Origin: Streptomyces sp. FIT100
GTDB taxonomy: Bacteria; Actinomycetota; Actinomycetes; Streptomycetales; Streptomycetaceae
Direction of reading: 5' to 3'
Length of the DNA stretch: 64,000 bases
Assembly: GCF_024584805.1 (NCBI RefSeq)
Contig: NZ_CP075715.1
Location: 4,226,526-4,290,525, forward strand
This document shows, piece after piece, positions 39,050 through 47,004 of the stretch (the stretch's first letter is position 1; each line of letters begins with the position of its first letter). Below the pieces are notes generated by a model, which saw nothing but the letters and a program-made list of their open reading frames with translations, was not told the DNA's origin and did no database searches. Position numbers and translations under genes: made by a program.

Positions 39050-41284
39050 TCAGAGCATGTCCTCGATCGTCATCGGCAGTTTGCGCAGCCTGCGACCGGT
39101 GGCGTTGTGGACCGCGTTGGCGATGGCGGCGGCGACGCCGACCTGACCGATCTCCCCGACGCCCTTCACCCCGAGCGGGTTGACGACCGGGTCCTCGACC
39201 TCGACGAGTTCGATGTCCACGTCGGGGGCGTCGGCGTTGACCGCGACAAGGTATTCGCCGAGGCTGGAGTTGGCCCAGCGACCGGTCCCGGGCTGCATGT
39301 AGTTGGCCTCCAGCAGTGCCTGCCCCAGGCCCCAGAGCATGCCGCCCATGAGCTGGCTGCGGGCCGTCTTGGGGTTGAGCACCCGGCCGGGGGCGAAGGC
39401 GCCCGTCATCCTGCGCACCCGGATCAGTCCGAGTTCCGCGTCCACGGCCACCTCGGCGAACTGCGCGCCGAACGTGAGCATGCCGTACTCCGCGCCCGGG
39501 CCGGGCGGACTCCAGGATCCGGTGGCCTCCGCGTCCGGCTGGAAGCACCGCTGCAGCAGCGCCGCGTACGACTCGCTCGACGTACCCGCGGTCATGACGC
39601 CGTCCTGGACGACGACATCGGCAATCGCCGCGCCGTGCAGGGGCGATCCCGGATCGCCGACGGCCCGCGCGATCATCTGGTTGCGCAGGGCGGTGGCCGC
39701 GCTGTGCACCGCGGCACTGATCATCCCGCTGCCGGAGGAGCCGACGGCCGCCGCGATGGTGGGCAGGTCGGTGTCGCCGTTCTCGAAGCGGCAGCGCTCG
39801 AAGGCCATGCCGAGGCCGTCGGCGGCGACCTGGGTCATGACGGTGGCCACGCCGGTGCCGAAGTCGGGGGTCGCCGCCTGTACGAGGGCCGTGCCGTCGG
39901 CGTACAGGCGGGCGCGGGCGCGCTGCGGGTTGGCGGGCGAGAAGACCGGGTATCCGGCCGTGGCCATGCCGGTCCCGATCAGCCAGTTCCCGTCGCGCCT
40001 GGCGCCTGGCGCCAGGGTGCGCCGGTCCCAGCCGAAGCGGGCGGCGCCGCGCTCGAAGCACTCCCTGAGGCCGGTGCTGGACCAGGGGTTGCCGGTGTTG
40101 GGGTCGGTGTCGCTGATGTTGCGCAGGCGCAGCTCGATCGGGTCCAGGCCGAGCTCCGAGGCGAGTTCGTCCATCGCGCACTCCAGGGCGAACATCCCGG
40201 ACGCCTCGCCGGGTGCGCGCATGAAGGTGGGCGTCATGGTGTTGCCGCGGATCAGCCGGTAGACGCCTTCATAGGCGGGAGCGGCGTAGATCTGCGAGGA
40301 GAGACCCATCGACGGCTCCGCCCAGTCGTCGAAGTGCGAGCCGACCGAGAGCTTGTGGTGGCGGATCGCGGTCAGCCGGCCCTCGCGCGTGGCGCCGACG
40401 GCGAGGTGCTGCTCCTGCTCCTCACGGTGACCGACCGAGGTGAACATCTGCTCACGTGTGAGGGCGAGCCTGACGGGGCGGCCGACCTCACGGGCGGCCA
40501 TGGCGGCCAGCGCCGGATGGTTGTGGATCATGGCCTTGGAGCCGAAGCTGCCGCCGACGAAATGACCGATGACGCGGATCCTCGCCAGCGGGATGCCGAG
40601 CAGCTGGGCGACGGTGATCTGGGTGGCGTTGACCCCCTGGGTCGCGTCGTACAGCACCAGCTCGTCGCCCTGCCACTCGGCGGTGGTGGTCGAGGGCTCG
40701 ATCGGGTTGTGGTTGTTCGCGGCGTAGGTGTACGTGGCCTCCACCCGTACATCGGCCCCGGCGAGGCCCGCTTCGGCGTCCCCGCGCTCGATACGGCCCG
40801 GCAGGAACCCGCCGAAGATCCGCTCGGGCTCGTACGCCTGGTCGCGCCCCTGGTCGATCGTGGTGACCGACGGGGTCTCCTCGTAGGTGATCCGCACCAG
40901 GCTCGCCGCGTGCTGGGCGCGCTCGTAGGTGTCGGCGACGACGAGAGCGACCTGCTGGCCCGCGTAGTGGACGATGTCGTCCTGCATGGGGAAGAACGTC
41001 TGGCCGGGCGCCGCGGTGCCGGCGAGCGAGGGGACGAGCGGCGGCTGGGCGGCGATCCTCGGCAGGTTCTCGTGGGTCAGTACGGCGAGCACACCCTCCT
41101 CGGCCAGGGCGTCACTCGTGTCGATCGCGGTGATCCGGCCGCTGGGGACGCGGGCGCCGACGATGTACGCGTACGTCAGGCCCGGGATCGGGACATCGGC
41201 GGAATAGCGCGCCGCACCCGTCACCTTGGGGCGGCCGTCGACGCGGTCCAGGGCCTGTCCGACGGCCGGGGTTGCGGTGGTCAT
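39050..41284 (-). CDS. Molybdenum hydroxylase large subunit (PaoC/XdhA-like)
   Basis: The 744-residue molybdopterin-binding subunit begins with DRVDGRPKVTGAARYSAD, the standard aldehyde-oxidase opening. FVGGSFGSKAMIHNH and FMRAPGEASGMFALE are the Mo-cofactor loops, and GVKGVGEIGQVG near the C-terminus carries the catalytic Glu. There is no AYxCSFR loop of true CO dehydrogenase, so this is an aldehyde or N-heterocycle oxidase rather than CODH. Its ATG overlaps the stop of the FAD subunit gene (ATGA). No MocA/XdhC maturation factor gene is visible in the window. Confidence 0.9.
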   Translation of the reverse strand: MTTATPAVGQALDRVDGRPKVTGAARYSADVPIPGLTYAYIVGARVPSGRITAIDTSDALAEEGVLAVLTHENLPRIAAQPPLVPSLAGTAAPGQTFFPMQDDIVHYAGQQVALVVADTYERAQHAASLVRITYEETPSVTTIDQGRDQAYEPERIFGGFLPGRIERGDAEAGLAGADVRVEATYTYAANNHNPIEPSTTTAEWQGDELVLYDATQGVNATQITVAQLLGIPLARIRVIGHFVGGSFGSKAMIHNHPALAAMAAREVGRPVRLALTREQMFTSVGHREEQEQHLAVGATREGRLTAIRHHKLSVGSHFDDWAEPSMGLSSQIYAAPAYEGVYRLIRGNTMTPTFMRAPGEASGMFALECAMDELASELGLDPIELRLRNISDTDPNTGNPWSSTGLRECFERGAARFGWDRRTLAPGARRDGNWLIGTGMATAGYPVFSPANPQRARARLYADGTALVQAATPDFGTGVATVMTQVAADGLGMAFERCRFENGDTDLPTIAAAVGSSGSGMISAAVHSAATALRNQMIARAVGDPGSPLHGAAIADVVVQDGVMTAGTSSESYAALLQRCFQPDAEATGSWSPPGPGAEYGMLTFGAQFAEVAVDAELGLIRVRRMTGAFAPGRVLNPKTARSQLMGGMLWGLGQALLEANYMQPGTGRWANSSLGEYLVAVNADAPDVDIELVEVEDPVVNPLGVKGVGEIGQVGVAAAIANAVHNATGRRLRKLPMTIEDML

Positions 41285-42276
41285 GCCGGGCTCCCGTTCC
41301 CCGCGAGGGTGTCGAGGGCGCGTACGATCGCGCGCTGGGCGAGTTCGACCTTGAAGGCGTTCATCACGGTGGGCCGCGCGTCGGCCAGCTCCACCCTGGC
41401 GGCCTGTGCGAAGTTCGCCCGCTCCGCGACCGCCCCGATCAGGAAGTCCTCCGCGCGCCGGGCGCGCCAGGGTTTGGTGGCGACACCGCCGAGGGCCATG
41501 CGTACGTCCGCCACGGTGTCGTCGACGAGCGACAGCGCCACGGCCACGGAGGCCAGGGCGAACTCGTAGGACTCCCGGTCGCGGACCTTCAGGTACAGGG
41601 ACGTGCGGGCGACCGGCGCGGCCGGCACCTCGATGGCGGTGATCAGCTCGCCGTGCGCCATGGGGTGCTCGCGGTGCGGGGTGTCACCGGGCAGCAGGAA
41701 GAAGTCGTCGATGGCGTAGGTGCGCTCGCCGTCGGCCCCCTGGGTGAGCACCTTGGCGTCGAGGGCCATGAGGGCCACCGCCAGATCGGAGGGGTGCGTC
41801 GCGATGCAGTGGTCGCTGGTGCCCAGCACCGCGTGTCCGCGGCTGAAGCCCTCGATCGCGGAGCAGCCGGTGCCCGGGTCCCGCTTGTTGCAGGGTGACT
41901 CGGCGTCGCGGAAGTACGAGCAGCGCACGCGCTGGAGCAGATTGCCCCCCATGGAGGCCATGTGCCGGAGCTGCGCGGAGGCGCCGAGCTCCAGGGCCTG
42001 GGCGATGACCGGGAAGCGCTCCCGGACGACGGGTGCCGCGGCGACCTCGCTCATCCGGGCCAGGGAACCGATGCGCAGACCCCCCTCGGGGGTGGCCTCG
42101 ATTCCGGTGAGGGGGAGATCGTTGATGTCGACCAGCCGGCGGGGGGTGAGGACGTTCTGCCGGAGCAGGTCCACCTCTGTGGTGCCGCCGGCGAGGAAGT
42201 CGCTGGTGGGGTCGGAGCTGACGGCGGCGATCGCGCTGGCCGTGTCAGGGGCGCGGGAGTAGGTGATGGGCCGCAC
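41281..42276 (-). CDS. Molybdenum hydroxylase FAD subunit with extra 4Fe-4S Cys (PaoB-like)
   Basis: This is a 331-residue FAD_binding_5 protein. DFLAGGTTEVDLLRQNV and LRHMASMGGNLLQRVRCSY bind FAD. Four Cys follow in CSYFRDAESPCNKRDPGTGC plus the later SDHCIATHPSDLAVAL, matching the additional 4Fe-4S cluster known from the E. coli PaoB subunit and absent from ordinary XdhB. This makes the complex PaoABC-like. The C-terminal CO_deh_flav_C domain starts at ~210. It lies between the small and large subunit genes in the order FeS-FAD-Mo. Confidence 0.9.
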   Translation of the reverse strand: MRPITYSRAPDTASAIAAVSSDPTSDFLAGGTTEVDLLRQNVLTPRRLVDINDLPLTGIEATPEGGLRIGSLARMSEVAAAPVVRERFPVIAQALELGASAQLRHMASMGGNLLQRVRCSYFRDAESPCNKRDPGTGCSAIEGFSRGHAVLGTSDHCIATHPSDLAVALMALDAKVLTQGADGERTYAIDDFFLLPGDTPHREHPMAHGELITAIEVPAAPVARTSLYLKVRDRESYEFALASVAVALSLVDDTVADVRMALGGVATKPWRARRAEDFLIGAVAERANFAQAARVELADARPTVMNAFKVELAQRAIVRALDTLAGNGSPA

Positions 42277-42396
42277 GGCGGGCTCCCTGTGCTCGGTTCG
42301 GTGGCATTCGGTCGGGCGTGCTCTGCTCGGTCGGTGCTGTGCTCAGTCGGTGTGCTGTGCTCGCTCGTCCTCCGGACCGGAGGGACTGCCCAGGGA

Positions 42397-43059
42397 CTAG
42401 TCGGCGCGGCCCGCACCGTCGGCGCGGCCCGCACCGTCGGCGCGGCCCGCACCGTCGGCGCGGCCCGCACCGTCGGCGCGGCCCGCACCGTCGGCGCGGC
42501 CCGCACCGTCGGCGCGGCCCGCACCGTCGGTGCGGTCGGTACCGTCGCGGACCGCGCGGATGGCGGCGCGGATGTGCGGGTAAGCGGCGCAGCGGCAGAT
42601 GTTGCCGCTCATCCACTCCTTGATCTCGGCGTCGTCGCCCGCGTGCCCCTCCTTGAGGAGCGCCACGGCGGACATGATCTGGCCGGGCGTGCAGAAGCCG
42701 CACTGGAACGCGTCCTCGGCGATGAACGCCTGCTGCATGTCGTGGAGTTCGCTCTTCTCCGCGAGCCCCTCGATGGTGGTGATCTCACGGCCCTCGCAGG
42801 TCATCGCGAGGGTGAGGCAGGCCAGCACGCGGCGCCCGTCCACCCACACCGTGCAGGCGCCGCAGGTGCCCTGGTCGCAGCCCTTCTTCGCCCCGGTCAT
42901 GGACAGGCACTCACGGAGGGCGTCGAGCAGGCTCACGCGTGGCTCGATCTCCGTCGTCAGCTCGGCGCCGTTGACCTTCAGGGTGACCTCGACCGGGCCT
43001 GGTCCTCGTTCATCGAGGGTGCGGCCACGTTCGGTGACGGCCGAGCGACGTGCAGGCAT
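42397..43059 (-). CDS. Molybdenum hydroxylase 2Fe-2S subunit with seven C-terminal DGAGRA repeats
   Basis: This is a 220-residue protein. ATG 43059 follows AGGAGGAAC. The plant-type ferredoxin domain has CDQGTCGACTVWVDGRRVLAC at ~60-80, and the second cluster domain has QCGFCTPGQ and CRCAAYP at ~120-165. These ligands are intact. After residue ~170 the protein ends in seven perfect DGAGRA hexapeptides, a basic/acidic low-complexity tail not seen in the family, encoded by an 18-bp repeat. There is no Tat signal of the PaoA type, so the enzyme is predicted to be cytoplasmic. Confidence 0.9.
   Translation of the reverse strand: MPARRSAVTERGRTLDERGPGPVEVTLKVNGAELTTEIEPRVSLLDALRECLSMTGAKKGCDQGTCGACTVWVDGRRVLACLTLAMTCEGREITTIEGLAEKSELHDMQQAFIAEDAFQCGFCTPGQIMSAVALLKEGHAGDDAEIKEWMSGNICRCAAYPHIRAAIRAVRDGTDRTDGAGRADGAGRADGAGRADGAGRADGAGRADGAGRADGAGRAD
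42403..42546. repeat. 18-bp minisatellite, seven perfect copies
   Basis: GGCGCGGCCCGCACCGTC is repeated seven times without change (42403-42528), followed by a diverged eighth unit. It encodes DGAGRA on the minus strand and ends at the stop codon of the 2Fe-2S subunit gene. Confidence 0.97.
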
Positions 43060-43257
43060 AGTTCCTCCTGGGCGCTTGTCCCCTCAATGCTCATACAGCG
43101 ACAAATACGGTGCAACCGGATGCCCGGCGCGGCAACGGGGGCGCCTCGGGGCGGGGGAAGGCGGAACGCGTACGAAGGGCGGCGGGGTTGGCGGTCAGGA
43201 GGTCCGGTCCGGGGTGTGCCGCCCGGCCGTCCCGCCGCTTCTGTGACACTTGACCGC

Positions 43258-43671
43258 ATGTCCATCCACGAAAACCTGCTCGGGGGACCGCCCCCCACCC
43301 ATCTTCCCGACGAGCCCGAGCCGCGGGAGCTGCTCGCGTCCGGCACGGCCCCCGCCGAGGTCGCCGCGAAGTACCCCACCTCCTCGCTGGCCTGGGCCCA
43401 GCTCGCCGACGAGGCGTTCGAGGCCGGCCGCGTCGTGGAGTCGTACGCCTACGCCCGCACCGGCTACCACCGCGGCCTCGACGCGCTGCGCCGCAGCGGC
43501 TGGAAGGGCCACGGCCCGGTGCCCTGGGAGCACGAGCCGAACCGCGGCTTCCTGCGCGCCCTGCACGCCCTCGCCCGCGCCGCGCAGGCCATCGGCGAGC
43601 AGCACGAGTACGAGCGCTGCGCGACGTTCCTGCGGGACTCCTCCGAGACCGCCGCGCAGATCCTCGGCTGA
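43258..43671 (+). CDS. DUF3151 family protein
   Basis: This is a 137-residue soluble helical protein. NLLGGPPPTHLP at the N-terminus, SSLAWAQLADEAFEAGRVVE and YAYARTGYHRGLDALRRSGW in the centre, then EPNRGFLRALHALARAA, are, as I recall, shared by actinobacterial DUF3151 proteins with TPR-like helical repeats. Function is unknown. No ribosome site precedes ATG 43258, so the message may be leaderless. As I recall, it is often adjacent to fba in streptomycetes; here the MFS and hydroxylase genes intervene. Confidence 0.8.
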   Translation: MSIHENLLGGPPPTHLPDEPEPRELLASGTAPAEVAAKYPTSSLAWAQLADEAFEAGRVVESYAYARTGYHRGLDALRRSGWKGHGPVPWEHEPNRGFLRALHALARAAQAIGEQHEYERCATFLRDSSETAAQILG

Positions 43672-43705
43672 GCGCGGCTCCCGGGCCGACCGGCCCTGCC
43701 CGGTG

Positions 43706-43729
43706 GCGGGCGCCTCTCGGGGCGCCCGC
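43706..43729. terminator. Hairpin after the DUF3151 gene
   Basis: GCGGGCGCC pairs with GGCGCCCGC around TCTCGG, a stable stem with an UUCG-like loop in RNA (UCUCGG). Confidence 0.85.
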
Positions 43730-43756
43730 TCTGGCCGTTCCCGCGTGGCTCGTGTT

Positions 43757-43762
43757 TATGAT
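43757..43762 (+). promoter_or_regulatory. Likely -10 box of the kynurenine operon
   Basis: TATGAT lies 81 bp before the tryptophan dioxygenase start in a locally AT-richer stretch (CGTGTTTATGATG). No good -35 hexamer is present (TGGCCG at 43732 is the closest), so an activator may be needed. Confidence 0.35.
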
Positions 43763-43842
43763 GCCCGCAGGGGACCGGAGCTCCGATACCACCAACGGAA
43801 AGGGGCGGACCGCTACCCGGACACTTGTGTCAGGAGACAGCG

Positions 43843-44688
43843 ATGTCGCAGTATCCCGATGCCTCCGGAGCGGGTTCGGTCACCCCGAACCTCGACTTCG
43901 CGGGCACTACCCCGTACGAGGACTACGTCCAGGCGGACGTCCTCACCCACCTCCAGCACCCCCTCTCCGACGACCCCGGCGAGATGGTCTTCCTGGTCAC
44001 GACCCAGGTGATGGAGCTGTGGTTCACCGTCATCGTCCATGAGTGGGAGACCGCGTCCGGCGCGCTGCGCCGCGACGACCTGCCGGTCGCGATGGACGCG
44101 CTCAAGCGCTCGGTACGGGAGCTGGAGGCGCTGAACACCTCCTGGCGGCCCCTCGCACAGCTCACGCCCGTGCAGTTCAACTCCTACCGCAGTGCCCTCG
44201 GTGAGGGCTCCGGCTTCCAGTCGGCGATGTACCGGCGGATGGAGTTCCTGCTCGGCGAGAAGTCGGCGTCGATGCTCGTCCCGCACCGCGGGGCCCCGCG
44301 CGTCCACGCCGAACTGGAGAAGGCGCTCCAGCAGCCCAGCCTGTACGACGAGGCCCTGCGGCTGCTCGCGCGCCGCGGCCTGCCCGTCCCGCAGCAGGTC
44401 CTCGACCGCGACCTGTCCCAGCGGTACGAGCCGTCGCCCGAGGTCGAGCGGGTGTGGGCGAGCGTGTACGCCGACGACGACCAGCACGCCGAACTCGTCC
44501 GCCTCGGCGAGGCGTTGACCGACGTCGGCGAGCTCGTGTGGCGCTGGCGCAACGACCATCTCGTCGCCACCCGCCGCGCCATGGGCGCCAAGGCGGGCAC
44601 CGGCGGCTCGGCGGGCGTCGCCTGGCTGGAGAAGCGCGCGGCCAAGAACGTGTTCCCCGAGCTGTGGACGGCGCGCAGCCATGTCTGA
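43843..44688 (+). CDS. kynA: Tryptophan 2,3-dioxygenase
   Basis: The 281-residue heme enzyme oxidises L-tryptophan to N-formylkynurenine in the cytosol. FLVTTQVMELWFTVIVHEWE contains the conserved substrate-binding helix, LTPVQFNSYRSALGEGSGFQ the FxxYRxxLGxxSGFQS signature and LVWRWRNDHLVATRRAMGAK the helix with the heme-ligating His. Family length (270-400) is normal. CAGGAGACAG is the ribosome site. The stop overlaps kynU by 8 bases, so the two are coupled; the formamidase gene follows, giving a complete Trp-to-anthranilate route. Confidence 0.95.
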   Translation: MSQYPDASGAGSVTPNLDFAGTTPYEDYVQADVLTHLQHPLSDDPGEMVFLVTTQVMELWFTVIVHEWETASGALRRDDLPVAMDALKRSVRELEALNTSWRPLAQLTPVQFNSYRSALGEGSGFQSAMYRRMEFLLGEKSASMLVPHRGAPRVHAELEKALQQPSLYDEALRLLARRGLPVPQQVLDRDLSQRYEPSPEVERVWASVYADDDQHAELVRLGEALTDVGELVWRWRNDHLVATRRAMGAKAGTGGSAGVAWLEKRAAKNVFPELWTARSHV

Positions 44689-45886
44689 GACGCGACTCAC
44701 CGAGCGGGCCGCGGAGCTGGACGCGGCGGACGAACTGGCCAAGCGGCGCGAGCTGTTCGCTCTTGAGGACGGCACCGTCTACCTGGACGGGAACTCGCTC
44801 GGCGCGCTGCCGCGCCACGTCCAGGACCGGATGGCCGACGTCATCGGCAGGCAGTGGGGCGAACTGCGCATCCGCTCCTGGGACGAGAGCGGCTGGTGGA
44901 CGGCGCCCGAGCGGATCGGCGAGCGGATCGCCCCGCTCGTCGGCGCCGCGCCGGGCCAGATCGTCGTCGGCGACTCCACCAGCGTGAACGTCTTCAAGGC
45001 CGTGGTCGCGGCGGTGCGGATGGCGCCGGAGGACCGGGACGAGATCCTCGTCGACGCCACGACCTTCCCCACCGACGGGTACATCGCCGAGTCGGCCGCC
45101 CGGCTGACCGGCCACCGGACGGTCGTCGTCGACCCCGCCGACGTACCGGACGCGGTGGGCCCGCGTACGGCCGCCGCGCTCGTCAACCACGTCGACTACC
45201 GCACCGGCCGCCTCCACGACCTGCCCGGGATCACGGCCGCGCTGCACGCGCGGGGCGCGCTCGCCGTCTGGGACCTGTGCCACAGCGCGGGCGCGCTGCC
45301 CGTCGGCCTCGACGAGCACGGGGTGGACCTCGCGGTCGGCTGCACCTACAAGTACCTCAACGGCGGGCCCGGTTCGCCCGCGTACCTGTACGTCGCCGAG
45401 CGCCACCAGGGCCGCTTCGACTCACCGCTGCCCGGCTGGAACTCGCACGCCGACCCGTTCGGGATGACCCCCGGCTACACACCGGCCGAGGGCTCGGTAC
45501 GCGGCCGGGTCGGCACGCCCGACATCCTCTCGATGCTGGCGCTGGAGGCGGCGCTCGACGTGTGGGACGGGGTCGCCGTGGAGGCGGTACGGGCCAAGTC
45601 GCTCGCCCTCACCGACTTCTTCCTGGAGTGCGTGGAGGCGTATGTGCCGCGGGGGAGGCTCACCTCGCTCACCCCGGCCGCGCACGCCGAGCGGGGCAGC
45701 CAGATCGCACTGGCCTGCCCGCACGCGCCGGCCGTCATGGAGGCCCTGATCGCACGCGGTGTCGTCGGCGATCTGCGCCGTCCTGACGTGCTGCGATTCG
45801 GCTTCACTCCGCTGTACGTCGGGTTCGCGGACACCGAGCGCGCGGCCAGGGTCCTGGCCGAGGTCCTGGGCGGGACGCGCGGCTGA
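44681..45886 (+). CDS. kynU: Kynureninase
   Basis: The 401-residue PLP enzyme hydrolyses kynurenine to anthranilate and alanine. VYLDGNSLGALPRHV is the N-terminal signature and GDSTSVNVFKAVVAAVRM binds PLP phosphate. VWDLCHSAGALPVGLDEHGVD contains the Asp and His near the ring, and CTYKYLNGGPGSPAYLYV the Schiff-base Lys followed by the NGGPGSP loop. It overlaps kynA by 8 bases. There is no kynurenine 3-monooxygenase gene in the window, so the product is anthranilate, usable for tryptophan recycling or secondary metabolites. Confidence 0.96.
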   Translation: MSETRLTERAAELDAADELAKRRELFALEDGTVYLDGNSLGALPRHVQDRMADVIGRQWGELRIRSWDESGWWTAPERIGERIAPLVGAAPGQIVVGDSTSVNVFKAVVAAVRMAPEDRDEILVDATTFPTDGYIAESAARLTGHRTVVVDPADVPDAVGPRTAAALVNHVDYRTGRLHDLPGITAALHARGALAVWDLCHSAGALPVGLDEHGVDLAVGCTYKYLNGGPGSPAYLYVAERHQGRFDSPLPGWNSHADPFGMTPGYTPAEGSVRGRVGTPDILSMLALEAALDVWDGVAVEAVRAKSLALTDFFLECVEAYVPRGRLTSLTPAAHAERGSQIALACPHAPAVMEALIARGVVGDLRRPDVLRFGFTPLYVGFADTERAARVLAEVLGGTRG

Positions 45887-45999
45887 TCGCGGGGGCCGGG
45901 TACGGGCCCTGGCCGGCCGGTCAGCCCGGCCTCGCGGGGCCTGGTACCGTCCCCGCTGGTCAGGCCAATTCGGCCCCCGCACCGAAAGGTTGGAGCAGC

Positions 46000-46884
46000 A
46001 TGCCGGACCCCGCCGCCGCTCGCGACGCCGCCGAAGAGGCCTCCGCCCTGTCGCATCCGGCCGTCGCCCCGGATGCCACCGCCGCGTACGGCGAACACCC
46101 CGACCAGGTCGTCGACTTCTACGCGCCGCGCGACGCCCGGGACCCGGCGCCGCTCGTCGTGGTGCTGCACGGCGGGGCGTGGCGGGGGCCGTACGACCGG
46201 CAGCACATCACCCCGTTCGCGGACTTCCTGGCGCGGCACGGTTTCGCGGTGGCGAACGTGGAGTACCGAAGGGGCGGTTCGCTGCCCCAGCAGCGGGACG
46301 ACGAAGGGGCCGCGGGCCCGGTGGCCGGGCGCTGGCCGGAGACGCTCGACGACGTGGCGGCGGCGATGGACGCGCTGCCCGGCCTGGCCCGCACCGCACT
46401 GCCCCAGGCGGACCCGCGGCGCACCGTCCTCACCGGACACTCCGCGGGCGGCCATCTCGCGCTGTGGGCGGCGGCGCGCCATGTGCTGCCCGCCGGTGCG
46501 CCGTGGCGGCTCGCGTCACCGCCGCTGCTGCGCGGGGTCGTCGCGCTCGCCCCGATCGCCGATCTCGTACGGGCGGCGGAGCTGTCCGTGTGCGGCGGCG
46601 CGGTGCACCAGTTCCTCGGCGGCAAGGAGCGGTTCGAGGAGCGTGCGCCGTACGCGGACCCGGCGGCACTGCTGCCCACCGGGATCGCGACCGCCGTCGT
46701 CCAGGGCCGCGAGGACACCGTGGTGCCGCAGGCCGTCGCCGAGGCGTACGTCGACGCGGCGGCGAAGGCGGGCGAGACGGTCGGCTTCACGCTGCTGGAG
46801 GGCGTCGGCCACTTCCCGCTGATCGATCCGGCGGCGGACGCGTGCGCGGTGGTGGCGGAGGAGATCGCCCAGCTCGCCTGGTGA
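46000..46884 (+). CDS. Alpha/beta-hydrolase, probable kynurenine formamidase
   Basis: In this 294-residue hydrolase, PLVVVLHGGAWRGPYDR contains HGGAW, the HGGxW oxyanion motif of arylformamidases of the animal/yeast kind. GHSAGGHLALWAA holds the nucleophile Ser in GHSAG. VVQGREDTVVPQ carries the acid and VGHFPLIDP the catalytic His. It lies 113 bp after kynU on the same strand, which together with the motif makes N-formylkynurenine the likely substrate; it is unrelated to the zinc-type KynB cyclase-like enzyme. Acyl-peptide or ester hydrolysis remains possible. Confidence 0.78.
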   Translation: MPDPAAARDAAEEASALSHPAVAPDATAAYGEHPDQVVDFYAPRDARDPAPLVVVLHGGAWRGPYDRQHITPFADFLARHGFAVANVEYRRGGSLPQQRDDEGAAGPVAGRWPETLDDVAAAMDALPGLARTALPQADPRRTVLTGHSAGGHLALWAAARHVLPAGAPWRLASPPLLRGVVALAPIADLVRAAELSVCGGAVHQFLGGKERFEERAPYADPAALLPTGIATAVVQGREDTVVPQAVAEAYVDAAAKAGETVGFTLLEGVGHFPLIDPAADACAVVAEEIAQLAW

Positions 46885-47004
46885 ACGGCCCGCCAGGGCT
46901 CGTTGCGTTCGCCGGGTGGGCGGCGCGTAGTACCTGGGACGGACGCCGAGGGATCCTCATCACAGGTGACGCCCGTGTGCCTCCGCACCCGTACCTTGGC
47001 AGAC

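Noticed and set aside
38873..41569. 898-codon plus-strand frame opposite the molybdenum hydroxylase
   Set aside because: Longest frame in the window but merely the complement of XdhA-type codons; the minus strand contains the catalytic GVKGVGEIG.
42403..42546. CRISPR-like array
   Set aside because: Repeats are directly adjacent 18-mers without spacers and encode a protein tail.
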